This document shows, piece by piece, positions 9,164 through 18,505 of a stretch of DNA of 64,000 bases (the first letter of the stretch is position 1; each line of letters opens with the position of its first letter). The stretch is from the NCBI GenBank assembly GCA_963740765.1, contig CAVUFN010000016.1:992001-1056000 (forward strand). The letters run 5' to 3'. A model generated the notes under the pieces. That model made no database searches, had not been told where the DNA came from, and saw only the letters and a list, made by a program, of their open reading frames with translations. The stretch comes from DATLGB01 sp963740765. Its GTDB lineage: Bacteria > Actinomycetota > Thermoleophilia > Solirubrobacterales > Solirubrobacteraceae. Both the position numbers and the translations under genes were made by a program.

Positions 9164-10948
9164 ATGCGCCGCTTCCTCGCGGCCGCGCTCGTCGTGATCG
9201 GTGGGCTCGCTGCGGCGGCTGCTCCCGCCGCGGCCCGTGACGGCTCCATCACGTCCTTCGACGGCACCAGGATCGCGTACCACTTCTACCCGGCGCACGA
9301 GCTCGCGGACGGGGCAACGGCGCCGACGATCATGAGCGGACCGGGCTATGCGCAGGGCGGGGCGGCCGAGGACAACAAGATCGTCGCGCGCTACCTCGAC
9401 CACGGCTACAACGTGCTCACCTGGGACCCGCGCGGCTTCGGCGCGTCGACCGGCAACGTGATGACCGACTCGCCGGAGTTCGAGGGCCGCGACGCCCAGG
9501 CGCTCGTCGACCTCATCGCCCAGCAGCCGGAGGTGCAGCTGGACCGCCCGGGCGACCCGCGCCTGGGCATGGTGGGCTCGAGCTACGGCGGCGGCATCCA
9601 GAACGTGCTCGCCTCGATGGACAAGCGCGTCGACGCGATCGCCCCGCAGATCGCCTGGCACTCGCTGCTCACCAGCCTGTACAAGAACCAGATCCCCAAG
9701 GGTGGCTGGGGGACGGTGCTCTACGGCGTCGGGACGGTCGGGTCAAACGGCCAGGGCCTGGCCCAGTTCCAGTTCGGCCGCCAGCAGGATCCGCAGACGA
9801 CCAAGGCGATCACGAACGGCCTCGCCACCGGGCACTTCGGCGAGGACGACGTCGCCTACTTCGACGCGCGCGGCCCCGGCGACGAGCTGATCTCCAAGAT
9901 CACGGTGCCGACGCTGATCTCGCAGGGGACCGACGACACCCTGTTCACGCTGCACGAGGCGATCGAGAACTACCGGGCGGGCCGCGCCGCGGGCGTCCCG
10001 ATCTCGATGAACTTCTTCTGCGGCGGCCTGACCGACCCGTCGACCGCCCACGGCGTCTGCACGACGCCGCTCGGGCCGCAGCCCAGCCTCGCCCCCGACG
10101 AGGCCTTCAACTGGATGGAGCGCTGGGTCAAGCGCGACGCGTCCGTGGACACCGGCGCGGGCTTCCGCTGGGTCTCGGACACGGGCGGCCTGCACTACGC
10201 GGAGTCCTGGCCCGTTCCGCAGGGCGACCCGGTGACCGGCGAGGGCAAGGGGACGCTCGCGGTCGCACCGGGCGACAGCTCGGGCGCCGAGGTCGTCGCG
10301 ATGCCGGCCGCCAACGCGCTGACCGTTCCGCTGCAGACCCCGGTGGCCGGGACCCAGTTGCTGGGCGAGCCGCAGCTCGAACTGCGCTACTCGGGCACGG
10401 CCGCGTCGCCCGACGGCGTCGTGTACGCGCAGCTCATCGACGAGAAGCGCGGGCTGGCCATCGGCAACCAGGTCACCCCGATCGCCGTCGCCTTCGACGG
10501 CGCCGAGCACACCGTGACGCTGCCGCTGGAGGGCATCGCCGTCGACACGACCGAGGGCTCGACGTACAGCCTCCAGATCACCGGCGGCACCACGCTGTAC
10601 TTCGCCGCCCGCCAGGCCGCCGTGGTGGACGTGGCGGCTGCGAAGGTCACCGTTCCGACCGTGAAGCCGGGGGCGTCCAGCACCGATCCGAAGGCCTTCG
10701 GCAATCCGACGCTCGCGACGGAGGCCTGCAAGCCGCGGCGCTACCGCGTGCGCTTTGCCGGCCGCCGGACGAACTACGTCCGCGCTCGCGTCAAGGTCGA
10801 CGGCAAGCGGGTCAAGACCGTGCGCCGCAGGCACGTCCGCTCGGTTCGCGTCCGCATCGCGGGTCCCGGGGTGCACACGGTGCGGATCGTGGCGACCAAG
10901 CGCAGCGGCAAGCAGCGCCGCGTCGTCCGCCGGCTCAAGGGCTGCTAG
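9164..10948 (+). CDS. Secreted X-Pro dipeptidyl-peptidase/CocE-type alpha/beta hydrolase
   Basis: The 594-residue product starts with a classic signal peptide (MRRFLAAALVVIGGLAAAAAPAAA) and is likely exported. The N-terminal half is an alpha/beta hydrolase with WDPRGFGAS and the nucleophile elbow GSSYGG, as in the S15/CocE family. The second half has a beta-sandwich like the C-terminal domain of X-Pro peptidases. The end is a very basic Arg/Lys-rich segment with a final Cys. The ATG at 9164 is preferred to upstream starts because it begins the signal peptide and lies just after a TAGGAT box. The substrate could be a peptide or an ester and cannot be told from sequence. Confidence 0.85.
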   Translation: MRRFLAAALVVIGGLAAAAAPAAARDGSITSFDGTRIAYHFYPAHELADGATAPTIMSGPGYAQGGAAEDNKIVARYLDHGYNVLTWDPRGFGASTGNVMTDSPEFEGRDAQALVDLIAQQPEVQLDRPGDPRLGMVGSSYGGGIQNVLASMDKRVDAIAPQIAWHSLLTSLYKNQIPKGGWGTVLYGVGTVGSNGQGLAQFQFGRQQDPQTTKAITNGLATGHFGEDDVAYFDARGPGDELISKITVPTLISQGTDDTLFTLHEAIENYRAGRAAGVPISMNFFCGGLTDPSTAHGVCTTPLGPQPSLAPDEAFNWMERWVKRDASVDTGAGFRWVSDTGGLHYAESWPVPQGDPVTGEGKGTLAVAPGDSSGAEVVAMPAANALTVPLQTPVAGTQLLGEPQLELRYSGTAASPDGVVYAQLIDEKRGLAIGNQVTPIAVAFDGAEHTVTLPLEGIAVDTTEGSTYSLQITGGTTLYFAARQAAVVDVAAAKVTVPTVKPGASSTDPKAFGNPTLATEACKPRRYRVRFAGRRTNYVRARVKVDGKRVKTVRRRHVRSVRVRIAGPGVHTVRIVATKRSGKQRRVVRRLKGC

Positions 10949-10959
10949 GAGCGGGCAGC

Positions 10960-11325
10960 GTGCCGGAGTACCTGGTCTTCTTCGTCGCCTCCGAGGTCGA
11001 CGACGCGCTGGCCGACCAGGTCCAGGCCCGCACGCGCCTGCTGGCGGGCGCCCGCACCTGGCGCGATCAGCCGCCGGGGTTCTTCGACGAGCCCGAGCCG
11101 GCTCCCGGCTCGCCGCGGACGGCGGGCGCGTTCCTGCGCGTCGAGCAGGCCACCGCCGACGGCGACGACGCCCGCGCCTTTTGCGCCGCTGTGCAGGCGT
11201 TCTCGTCGGAGTTCGGGGTCGACGTCGAGCTCCAGTGGCGCGAGCGGATCCTCGGCCGCGTGCGTGCCGGCGTACCCGACGACGACCTCGAGACGCAACT
11301 CGCTGCCGTGACCGGCGAGACTTAG
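10960..11325 (+). CDS. Hypothetical protein, 121 residues
   Basis: I do not recognise a family. The GTG start at 10960 has AGGAG (10947-10951) at good spacing, which overlaps the stop of the hydrolase gene. The protein is soluble and acidic with no signal peptide or membrane segment, starts MPEYLVFFVASEVDDALAD, and looks like a compact alpha/beta domain. The pyrophosphatase gene starts 6 bases after its stop, so both are probably on one transcript. Confidence 0.75.
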   Translation: MPEYLVFFVASEVDDALADQVQARTRLLAGARTWRDQPPGFFDEPEPAPGSPRTAGAFLRVEQATADGDDARAFCAAVQAFSSEFGVDVELQWRERILGRVRAGVPDDDLETQLAAVTGET

Positions 11326-11331
11326 GCGACC

Positions 11332-12954
11332 ATGGCCGGCCGCGTCTACGTCACCGGGCACCGCAACCCGGACACCGACTCCATCGCGTCCGCGGTCGGC
11401 TACGCCGAACTGCTCGGGCGCACCGACTCCGACACCGAGCACATCCCGGTCCGGCTGGGCGAGGTCAACGCCCAGACGCGCTGGGTGCTCGAGCGGGCCG
11501 GCGCGCCCGAGCCGCGCCTGCTCCCGCACATCATGCTGCGTGCCCGCGACGTGATGCAGAGCGACTTCGTCTCCGCGCGGGACACCGACAGCGTGCGGGC
11601 TGCCGGTCTCGCGATGGCCCGCGAGGACGCCGACGTCGTCCCGGTGGTCGACGCCGACGGAACGCTCGCCGGGGTGATCACCGAGCGGGCGCTGGCCCGC
11701 CGCTACATCCGCGAGTCGCGGGAGACGTCGTCGCTGGTGGACACGCCGACCACCGTCGCCGCGATCGTCGAGGTGCTCGAAGGCGAGGCGCTGATCGGCG
11801 CCGACGCCGAGGTCGCGGGCCGCGTCTGGGTCCAGGCCCGCGACGCCCACTCGCCCAGCGGGATCGGCGCCGGTGACGTGGTGGTCGTCGGAGACCGGGA
11901 GGACGCCCAGCGCCGCGCCATCGAACTGGGCGCCGCGCTCGTGGTCGCCTCCAACGGGGTCGCGCCGACGGATGCCGTCTGCGACCTCGCGCGCGAGCAC
12001 GGCGCCGCGGTCGTCGTGTCCCCCCTCGACAGCTACGTCACCGGCCGGATGATCACCCTGGCCGCGCCCTGCCGGTCGCTCATGGACGCCGACCCGCTCA
12101 CGATCCGCCCCGACGACCTCGTCTCCGACATCTCCGAGGCGGTCAAGGACATCCACTACCGCGCCGCGGTCGCCGTCGACTCCGCGGGCGCGCCGGTCGG
12201 CCTGGTCACCCGCTGGGACCTGGTCAACCCGCGCCGCCGCCGCGTGGTCCTCGTCGACCATGCCGAGTCCGCGCAGAGCGTCCCCGGCGTCGAGGAGGCC
12301 GAGATCACCGAGATCCTCGACCACCACCACATCGGGTCGATCGAGACGACGGTGCCCGTGCGCGCGACCTTCGACCCCGTCGGCTCGACCGCCACGCTGG
12401 TGGTGGAGCGCTTCCGCCAGAACGGCATGGAGCCGAGCCGCTCGACAGCGGTCCTGCTGCTGGCCGCCGTCCTCGCCGACACCGTCATCCTCAACTCGCC
12501 GACGACCACCACGCGCGACCATGCCGTCGTCGAGTACTTCGAGCGCTCGCTCGGCCTCGACGCCCGCGAGCTCGGCCGCGAGATGTTCGCCGCCACCGCC
12601 GACCTGTCGGGCGTCAGCGCGGAGGAGGTCGTCACCCGCGACGCCAAGCACTACGAGGTCGAAGGCGGCCGCACGCTCTGCATCGCGCAGATCGAGACGG
12701 TCGGGGACCAGGTCCTCGACCGCCGCGAGGAGCTCAAGGCGGCCATGGACGCCGTCCGCGAGCGCCGCGATTACGTCTGCTTCGCCCTCATGGTCACCGA
12801 CATCGCCACCCAGGGGACGTGCCTCTTGGTGTCGGGCGAGGAAGGACGCGTCGAGCGCGCCCTGGGCGACCGCACGTCCGACGGCGTCGTCGCCCTCCCC
12901 GGCGTCATGAGCCGCAAGAAGCAGCTCGCCCCGCGTCTGCTGCAGATCTTCTAG
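11332..12954 (+). CDS. ppaC: Family II (manganese-type) inorganic pyrophosphatase with CBS-DRTGG regulatory insert
   Basis: It hydrolyses pyrophosphate to phosphate and drives biosynthesis. The 540-residue protein is a DHH-family enzyme: GHRNPDTDS at residues 8-16, then VDHAE and DHHHIG in the middle, and the C-terminal DHHA2 motif SRKKQ near residue 525. Between the first and second DHH motifs lies an insert of about 250 residues with two CBS-like segments (DVMQSDFVSARDTDSVRAA and LMDADPLTIRPDD) around a DRTGG-like domain. Such CBS-PPases are regulated by adenine nucleotides, and this is inferred here. Its TAG stop shares a CTAG with the stop of the convergent HNH gene. Confidence 0.9.
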   Translation: MAGRVYVTGHRNPDTDSIASAVGYAELLGRTDSDTEHIPVRLGEVNAQTRWVLERAGAPEPRLLPHIMLRARDVMQSDFVSARDTDSVRAAGLAMAREDADVVPVVDADGTLAGVITERALARRYIRESRETSSLVDTPTTVAAIVEVLEGEALIGADAEVAGRVWVQARDAHSPSGIGAGDVVVVGDREDAQRRAIELGAALVVASNGVAPTDAVCDLAREHGAAVVVSPLDSYVTGRMITLAAPCRSLMDADPLTIRPDDLVSDISEAVKDIHYRAAVAVDSAGAPVGLVTRWDLVNPRRRRVVLVDHAESAQSVPGVEEAEITEILDHHHIGSIETTVPVRATFDPVGSTATLVVERFRQNGMEPSRSTAVLLLAAVLADTVILNSPTTTTRDHAVVEYFERSLGLDARELGREMFAATADLSGVSAEEVVTRDAKHYEVEGGRTLCIAQIETVGDQVLDRREELKAAMDAVRERRDYVCFALMVTDIATQGTCLLVSGEEGRVERALGDRTSDGVVALPGVMSRKKQLAPRLLQIF

Positions 12955-13544
12955 GCGGCTTCGAGATAGGGCTGCCAGCTCGCCGGGATGGTGGGCGACG
13001 CGAGCTGGATGAAGACCTGCGAGGACGGCACGCGCGGCTTCATGCGCGGGTGCATGTTGATCTGGTGCGGCAGGCGGTCGCCCTTGCGGCGGTTGCACGG
13101 CGCGCAGGAGGCGACGATGTTGTCCCAGGTCGAACCGCCGCCCTTGGAGCGGGGGATGACGTGGTCGACGGTGAGGGCGGTGCGGGCGCCGCAGTACTGG
13201 CACTCCCACTGGTCGCGGGCGAACACCGCGCGGCGGGTGATCTTGCGCCGGTGCGGGTCGCGAGGGACGCGGACGTACTGGCGCAAGCGGATGACGTGCG
13301 GGCGCGGCAGCGCGCCCGTCGCCCAGTGCAGCTCGGACTCCCCGCGCTCGAGGAGCTCGGCCTTCTGCTTGAGCAGGAGCACCGTCGCGCGGCGCACCGT
13401 GCACACGTTGATGGGCTCGAACGTGGCGTTGAGCACCAGCACACGACCACCCGACCAGCGCGATGCGCCGGAGTCCGGTCCGTGTCGCCGGTGATCGAGG
13501 AGCGACACGGACCCCAGTGGGCCTGGGGGGACGACGGTGGCCAT
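12951..13544 (-). CDS. HNH endonuclease
   Basis: The 197-residue protein carries an HNH nuclease domain: CQYCG, the catalytic VDHVIPRSKGG, a WDNIVASC segment and CxxC (CAPCN). Similar stand-alone HNH proteins are widespread in actinobacteria with unknown roles, so a restriction or recombination role cannot be assigned. The ATG at 13544 is preferred over one at 13592 because a TAGAAT -10 box lies 13 bases upstream and the longer form would overlap pheA. No Shine-Dalgarno is seen. The TAG stop is the reverse strand of the same CTAG that ends the pyrophosphatase gene. Confidence 0.88.
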   Translation of the reverse strand: MATVVPPGPLGSVSLLDHRRHGPDSGASRWSGGRVLVLNATFEPINVCTVRRATVLLLKQKAELLERGESELHWATGALPRPHVIRLRQYVRVPRDPHRRKITRRAVFARDQWECQYCGARTALTVDHVIPRSKGGGSTWDNIVASCAPCNRRKGDRLPHQINMHPRMKPRVPSSQVFIQLASPTIPASWQPYLEAA

Positions 13545-13557
13545 GGGTTGCGCCCGG

Positions 13558-13563
13558 ATTCTA
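13558..13563 (-). promoter_or_regulatory. -10 box built on the pheA stop codon
   Basis: On the minus strand TAGAAT starts with the TAG stop of pheA (13563-13561). It lies 13 bases before the ATG of the HNH gene, which lacks a Shine-Dalgarno. Confidence 0.5.
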
Positions 13564-14409
13564 CCCCGACGAGCCGGACGGGTAGGAGCCAAGTACGCGG
13601 ACGGTCTCGGCGGCGGCGGCCAGGGCCTCGATCGCCGCGGTGACCGGCCCGCCGTCGCCCGGGGCGGCCGCGCCGTCGAGATCGGCGAAGAACATGTAGT
13701 GGCCGAGGCCGAGCCGGCGGGGCCGCGATTCGATGCGCGTGAGGTTGACGTCGCGCGCGGCGAACTCGCCCAGGCAGTGCGCCAGCCAGCCGGCGGACTC
13801 GTCGCCGTCGCCCCACCAGACGACGCTGGTCTTGTCCGGCTCGCCCAGCGCCGGTGTGCCCGCGGGCGCGAGCCAGACGAAGCGCGTCGCGTTGCCCTCG
13901 AGGTCCTCGACCCCGTCGCGGAGCACGATGCCGCCGTGCAGCTCGGCCGCCAGCGCCGGGCCGAGCGCGACGGCCGGCTCGCCGCTCTCGACGACCACGC
14001 GGACCGCCTCGGCGGTCGAGGCGACCGCGATGACCTCCGCCTGGGGCATGTGCGCGCGCACGAAGCGCGCGCACTGGGCGTTGGCCTGCGGGTGCGACAG
14101 GACGGCGGTGACCTCGCCCAGGTCGAGCTCGCCCGCCGCGATCAGCGCGTGGCGGATCGCGTGGACGACCTCGCCGACGATGCGCACGTCCGCGGTCTCC
14201 ACGGCCAGCGCGTCGAGCGTGGTCGCAACGGCACCCTCCGTCGAGTTCTCGATCGGGACGAGCGCCCGGTCGACCGCGCGCTCCTCGACGGCGAGGACGG
14301 CGTCGAAGATGGTCGGGGCGGGAACGGCGTCCCAGTCGGCGGCCCGCGGATCGGCGAGGAGCGCGGCGTGGGAGTACGTCCCCTCCGGGCCGAGGTAGGC
14401 CGCGCGCAC
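13561..14409 (-). CDS. pheA: Prephenate dehydratase
   Basis: It converts prephenate to phenylpyruvate in phenylalanine biosynthesis. The 282-residue protein starts MRAAYLGPEGTYSHAA and has the catalytic-domain motifs VPIENSTEGAV and the characteristic TRF in NATRFVWL. An ACT regulatory domain follows, with NLTRIESRP and GHYMFFADLDG, where phenylalanine normally binds for feedback inhibition. The GTG start abuts the stop of the DUF4446 gene directly, so it is the last gene of a three-gene operon. It is a monofunctional enzyme without a chorismate mutase domain. Confidence 0.95.
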   Translation of the reverse strand: MRAAYLGPEGTYSHAALLADPRAADWDAVPAPTIFDAVLAVEERAVDRALVPIENSTEGAVATTLDALAVETADVRIVGEVVHAIRHALIAAGELDLGEVTAVLSHPQANAQCARFVRAHMPQAEVIAVASTAEAVRVVVESGEPAVALGPALAAELHGGIVLRDGVEDLEGNATRFVWLAPAGTPALGEPDKTSVVWWGDGDESAGWLAHCLGEFAARDVNLTRIESRPRRLGLGHYMFFADLDGAAAPGDGGPVTAAIEALAAAAETVRVLGSYPSGSSG

Positions 14410-14934
14410 CTAGGTCTCCAGCACGCGGGAGCCGAGCTCGCCGGCGAGCGCCAGCCGCACGGCCTCCGCTTCCTCCGGCGACAGCTCGAGCTCACCCTCC
14501 CCCGCCATCACCTGCTTGCAGTACAGCCGCGCGGACTCGCGGTGGGCGATCGAGGACAGCACGACGCCGTTGTGCTCGGCGTCGAGGAGGGCAACGGTGG
14601 TGGACTGGTGGCCCGACAGCTCGCCGTAGGCGTCGTAGCGGACCAGCGAGCGGTAGGCGAGCGCGCCGTCGAGCCGGTGCTCCGCCGTTCCCATGCGCGC
14701 CTCGAGTTGCGCGGCGGTCTCCTGGACACTGGCCTGCAGCGTCTCGAAGGCGTGGTGCAGCGTCGCGGCGTGCCCGACCAGGTCCTCCGTCCGGTCCGGC
14801 CCCAGGACAACCCGCTGGTCGGCCCGCAGGCGGCGCAGGCGCAGGCTCAGCACGAGCACGCCGAGAAGGGCGATGACGGCGACGCCGGCTGCGGCCAGCG
14901 CGACGATGCCGGGGGCGGACGAGAAGTCGCTCAC
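14410..14934 (-). CDS. DUF4446 membrane-anchored protein
   Basis: The 174-residue product has one N-terminal membrane helix (about residues 8-32), then a short coiled-coil-like stretch (ATLHHAFETLQASVQETAAQLEARM) and a globular domain with SLVRYDAYGELSGHQSTTVALLDAEHNGVVLSSIAHRESARLYCK, which is typical of DUF4446. The function is not known. The start is GTG at 14934, 6 bases after the stop of the upstream gene, and its stop touches the pheA start codon. Confidence 0.85.
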   Translation of the reverse strand: MSDFSSAPGIVALAAAGVAVIALLGVLVLSLRLRRLRADQRVVLGPDRTEDLVGHAATLHHAFETLQASVQETAAQLEARMGTAEHRLDGALAYRSLVRYDAYGELSGHQSTTVALLDAEHNGVVLSSIAHRESARLYCKQVMAGEGELELSPEEAEAVRLALAGELGSRVLET

Positions 14935-14940
14935 GGCCCC

Positions 14941-16068
14941 CTATTCAAACAGGACGTTGTACGTGCTCTTGTTGTTGTCGGTCTTCTTCTCGCCGGGGAC
15001 CGCCTGGACCTCGACGTTGACCGTGTAGACGTCGGCGGTGGGCTTGCGCGAGAGCGGGATCGTGACCTCGGCGGTTTCGCCGTCAGCGATCACGTCGACC
15101 GTCTTGGAGCCGGTGATGTCCTTGCCCGAGCCGCCCTGGAGCGTGACGTTGACCTTCACGTCGGTCTCCGTGTTCTCGCCCTGGTTGGCGAACTCGACGA
15201 TGAAGCTCGAGTCCCCGCTCAGGGGCACCTTGTTGCTGCCCGTCTCACCCGGCGTCAGCGTGACGCCGTTGACCTTGGTGGAAACGAGGCCGTTGCCGTG
15301 CAGGCCGGGGGCGGGCTTGCCGGTGCTCCCGGTGGAGCCGGAGCCGCCGCCGGACAGGCGCGTGCCGAGCTTGCCGGCCACGAAGGCGGGCTGCAGCCAG
15401 GAGAACCCCTGGGCGCCCTTGAGGAAGCCGGACGTGGTCGCCGGGTCGGCCACGACGTCGTTCTTCTTCAGCTGGTCGCGGATCTGCGTGGTCACGCGGG
15501 TGCGGATGAGCACATCGGAGGCGAGCAGCGCTTGCATCTGCCCGGTGATGCCGTTGATGGCCTGATCGGCGACGTCGCCCTCGTTGCCCAGGGCGGTGGC
15601 GATCCGCTCCGAGTCGTACTGCAGCGCGTCGCGTCGCAGCTCCAGGGCGATCAGCAGAGATTGCTGCGCGTCGCCCAGGTCGCCGGGCGCGCTCAGGTCC
15701 TTGGCCTGCTTGAGGCTCGTGTCCGCGGTGGCGCGTAGCGACGAGACCTGGGTCTGCAGGTCCTCGGGGGACTGGCTGGCGCCCTGGCTCAAGGTCTCGA
15801 AGAACGGCGCGCCGACGTCGTTGTCGCTCTGGGCGACGATCTGCGACACCTCGCGGTTGTAGTTGCGCAACGCGTTCTTGCGGCGCGAGTCCTGGCAGGC
15901 GTTGATGACGACGATCAGGAAGATGAACAGCAGGAGGCCGACGCCGATCGCCACGGCGCGCCGCGTCCACAGCGTTTGCGGATCGACGGCAGGACCGCCG
16001 GCGGGGGCGGTGCGGCGGGGCCGGGGGGCCCGGCGGGTTGGCTCGTCGTCATCGTCGAAGAAGGACAC
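14941..16068 (-). CDS. Membrane-anchored protein with CARDB-like extracellular domain
   Basis: The GTG at 16068 follows a good Shine-Dalgarno (AAAGGAG) on the minus strand and gives a 375-residue protein starting VSFFDDDDEPTRR. A cytoplasmic acidic and basic tail is followed by one membrane helix (about 40-62), a helical region of about 150 residues, a Gly/Ser linker (GGGSGSTGSTG), and a C-terminal Ig-like domain of the CARDB type (SSFIVEFANQGENTETDVKVNVTL, VNVEVQAVPGEKKTDNNK). Such domains often mediate adhesion or envelope interaction. It heads the operon with DUF4446 and pheA, and its partner is unknown. Confidence 0.78.
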   Translation of the reverse strand: MSFFDDDDEPTRRAPRPRRTAPAGGPAVDPQTLWTRRAVAIGVGLLLFIFLIVVINACQDSRRKNALRNYNREVSQIVAQSDNDVGAPFFETLSQGASQSPEDLQTQVSSLRATADTSLKQAKDLSAPGDLGDAQQSLLIALELRRDALQYDSERIATALGNEGDVADQAINGITGQMQALLASDVLIRTRVTTQIRDQLKKNDVVADPATTSGFLKGAQGFSWLQPAFVAGKLGTRLSGGGSGSTGSTGKPAPGLHGNGLVSTKVNGVTLTPGETGSNKVPLSGDSSFIVEFANQGENTETDVKVNVTLQGGSGKDITGSKTVDVIADGETAEVTIPLSRKPTADVYTVNVEVQAVPGEKKTDNNKSTYNVLFE

Positions 16069-16220
16069 CTGATGGCTCCTTTCGCCCGTCCGGACTCGCA
16101 AGCTCGTCCTCTGGGCGACGTTTCGGGCAGTATGCCGGTCCATCCGGCGTGACCGGTCCGTTCGCCATAACTCCGCTTCTCCCTGCAAGGTTCGCGGGAC
16201 TGCCTATCGAACCTCTAAGC

Positions 16221-17753
16221 GTGATCACGGAGGAGCTCGAGACCGCGGGGCTGGTGCTCGGCCGCTACCGGCTGGGAAAGCGCCTGGGCGCGGGCGGGTT
16301 CGGGGCGGTCCACGAGGCCGTCGACGAGATGCTGGACCGCTGGGTGGCGGTCAAGGTGATCCCCGCCGACGCCGAGACGCCGGTGCGCGCCCGCCGCGAG
16401 GCCGTGGCGGCGGCACGGCTGGAGCACCCGGGGATCGTGGCGATCTACGACGCCGGGGAGGAGGACGGCGCGCGTTATTTGATCTCCGAGCTCGTCGACG
16501 GGCGCACGCTGGCCCAGCTCGCGCACGCCGGGGAGCTGACCGACCGCGACGTCCTGAGGGTCGGCCTCGCCCTGTGCGACGCCCTGATGCACGCCCACGA
16601 GCGCGGGGTGATCCACCGCGACCTCAAGCCGGCGAACATCCTGGTCCCCGATCGGCCGAGGACCTGGCGCGGCGCGGCCAAGCTGGCCGACTTCGGGGTG
16701 GCGATGCTGGCGGGCGACGACCCGCTCACGGTGACCGGGGACGTCGTCGGGACGCTCGCCTACATGGCGCCGGAGCAGGCGGCGGGCAAGCGGGTGGACC
16801 ACCGCGCGGACCTCTACTCGCTCGCGCTGGTCCTCTACGAGGCGCTGGCCGGCGTCAACCCCAACCGCGGCGCCACGCCCGCGGCGACCGCCAACAAGAT
16901 CGGCAAGCCGGTCCAGAGCCTGGCCAAGCACCGCCCGGACGTCCCGGCCGAGCTGGTGGCGGCGCTCGACACCGCCTTGCACGTCCAGCCCGCCCAGCGC
17001 GGCACGCTCGACGACCTCGCGGACGCGCTCGAGCTGGCGCTGACCGAGGTCGACGACGAGGGCGGCGTCGTCTCCCGGCATCCGGCCGAGACCCCCGTCC
17101 GCATCCCGCGCGGCACCGGCCGCGCGCTGAACGCCGCCGGCGCCGCGGCGATCGCCGGCGTCGCCCTGTTCGAGCAGACCGTCGTGCCGTGGCCCGCGGC
17201 CGCGGCCGCGGCGTTCGTCCTGACCCTCGTGCTGCCCCGGATGGGCTGGCTGGCGGCGATGGCGGGCGCCGTGACCGTGCTCCTGCTCGACTACGACTCG
17301 GAACGGGCGCTCGCCCTCTCCCTGGCGGTCCTGCCCGTCCCCGCGCTGCTGATCCGCGCGCCCCGCGCCTGGTCGCTGCCCGTCCTCGCGCTCGGCCTGC
17401 AGGGCGCCTTCCCCGCCGTCGCGGGCCAGCTGCGGCGCTTTCCCGAGCGGGCGGCCGCCAGCGCGCTCGGTGCCTGGTGGCTCGAGCTCGCCCAGCATCC
17501 GGACGCGATCGACCCGTTGCGACTGCCGGTCATCGCGGTCTGGGCGGTCGCCGCCGCGATCCTCCCGTGGCTGGTCCGCGGCCGCTTCCTGATCGTGGAC
17601 GTCGTGGCCGCCACAGCGTGGGCTGCGGCTCTCGCGTCCGCCACGGGAACCCTCGCCGCGGCGCTGGATCTGGCTCAACCACGGGGTTTGGTGGCCTTCA
17701 CCGTCCTGGCCGGGCTGATCGCCGCCGCGAGTCCGCGATACTCGGATGAGTGA
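16221..17753 (+). CDS. Membrane Ser/Thr protein kinase with polytopic C-terminal region
   Basis: The 510-residue protein has an N-terminal Hanks-type kinase domain: glycine loop GAGGFGAV, ATP-binding Lys45 (VAVKVI), catalytic Asp134 in HRDLKPAN, DFGVA and the APE motif. From about residue 295 a hydrophobic region has several membrane helices (for example AAAAAAFVLTLVLP and VIAVWAVAAAILPWLV) and no PASTA domain. I chose GTG 16221 because the kinase fold starts soon after and a TATCGA box ends 10 bases before it. Its stop overlaps the fhaA GTG (17750-17753), so it heads the cell-wall operon. It may replace PknA, which is missing from its usual place. Confidence 0.9.
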   Translation: MITEELETAGLVLGRYRLGKRLGAGGFGAVHEAVDEMLDRWVAVKVIPADAETPVRARREAVAAARLEHPGIVAIYDAGEEDGARYLISELVDGRTLAQLAHAGELTDRDVLRVGLALCDALMHAHERGVIHRDLKPANILVPDRPRTWRGAAKLADFGVAMLAGDDPLTVTGDVVGTLAYMAPEQAAGKRVDHRADLYSLALVLYEALAGVNPNRGATPAATANKIGKPVQSLAKHRPDVPAELVAALDTALHVQPAQRGTLDDLADALELALTEVDDEGGVVSRHPAETPVRIPRGTGRALNAAGAAAIAGVALFEQTVVPWPAAAAAAFVLTLVLPRMGWLAAMAGAVTVLLLDYDSERALALSLAVLPVPALLIRAPRAWSLPVLALGLQGAFPAVAGQLRRFPERAAASALGAWWLELAQHPDAIDPLRLPVIAVWAVAAAILPWLVRGRFLIVDVVAATAWAAALASATGTLAAALDLAQPRGLVAFTVLAGLIAAASPRYSDE

Positions 17754-18505
17754 GTGTGCTGCGCAACCTGGAGTCGAAGCTCGCGGGCCTGGTCGAGGGG
17801 ACCTTCAGTCGTGCCTTCAAGTCGGAGGTGCGACCGGTCGAGATCGCGCGCAAGCTCGCGCGTGAAATGGACCAGCACAAGGTCGTCTCCGTCTCGCGCA
17901 CCTACGTCCCGAACGAGTACACGGTCTGGCTCTCCTCGCGTGACCGCGACCAGTTCCGTGGGTACGAGGGGGATCTGCGCGACGAACTGAGCTCCTACCT
18001 GCTCGAGCACGCGCGCCGCGAGCGCGTCGCTTTCCTCACCACGCCGGTGATCGACTTCGAGACCGACGAACGGCTGCGCCTGGGCGAATTCGGCATCCAG
18101 GCCCGCCTGGTGGAAGCGCAGGGCCGCGATCGTGAGCCCGTCCGCGGCGAGGCCGGGCACACCTCCGTGTACTCGACCGCCAAGCGCATCGCCGAACCGC
18201 TGGCCGAGGCGACCGAGGCCCGCCGTACGCGGGCTCAGCTCCGTCACGAGGGCCGTGCGGTGATCCTCGGCTCGGGTGGGGCCGTGCTCGGGCGCTCGCG
18301 CGACTGCGACGTGGTCATCAGCGACGAGAACGCGTCCCGCCGCCACGCCGAGGTCCGGCCCAGCGGCCACGCCTGGGTCGTGCGCGACCTGGGCTCCACC
18401 AACGGCGTCAAGGTCAACGGCCGTCGCCCCTCCGACGCCCAGGTCCTCAACGACGGCGACGTAATAACCATCGGCGTGACCGACATCGTCTTCGAGGCTC
18501 CATGA
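17750..18505 (+). CDS. fhaA: FHA-domain protein FhaA (DUF3662)
   Basis: The 251-residue protein has the N-terminal DUF3662 domain (MSVLRNLESKLAGLVEGTFSRAF, then VRPVEIARKLAREMD) and a C-terminal FHA domain with GRSRDCDVVISDENASRRHAEV and DLGSTNGVKVNG, which binds phosphothreonine. In mycobacteria FhaA is a PknB substrate that binds the flippase MviN/MurJ and tunes peptidoglycan synthesis; the same role is inferred here. The GTG start overlaps the kinase stop, and the TGA overlaps the fhaB ATG (18502-18505). Confidence 0.93.
   Translation: MSVLRNLESKLAGLVEGTFSRAFKSEVRPVEIARKLAREMDQHKVVSVSRTYVPNEYTVWLSSRDRDQFRGYEGDLRDELSSYLLEHARRERVAFLTTPVIDFETDERLRLGEFGIQARLVEAQGRDREPVRGEAGHTSVYSTAKRIAEPLAEATEARRTRAQLRHEGRAVILGSGGAVLGRSRDCDVVISDENASRRHAEVRPSGHAWVVRDLGSTNGVKVNGRRPSDAQVLNDGDVITIGVTDIVFEAP

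Noticed and set aside
13537..15738. Open frame of 733 codons on the plus strand across pheA and DUF4446
   Set aside because: It lies antisense to three well-supported genes and shows no family motif.
16038..16221. Start of the first kinase at an upstream ATG (16038)
   Set aside because: It would overlap the divergent CARDB-like gene and add about 60 residues with no kinase homology.
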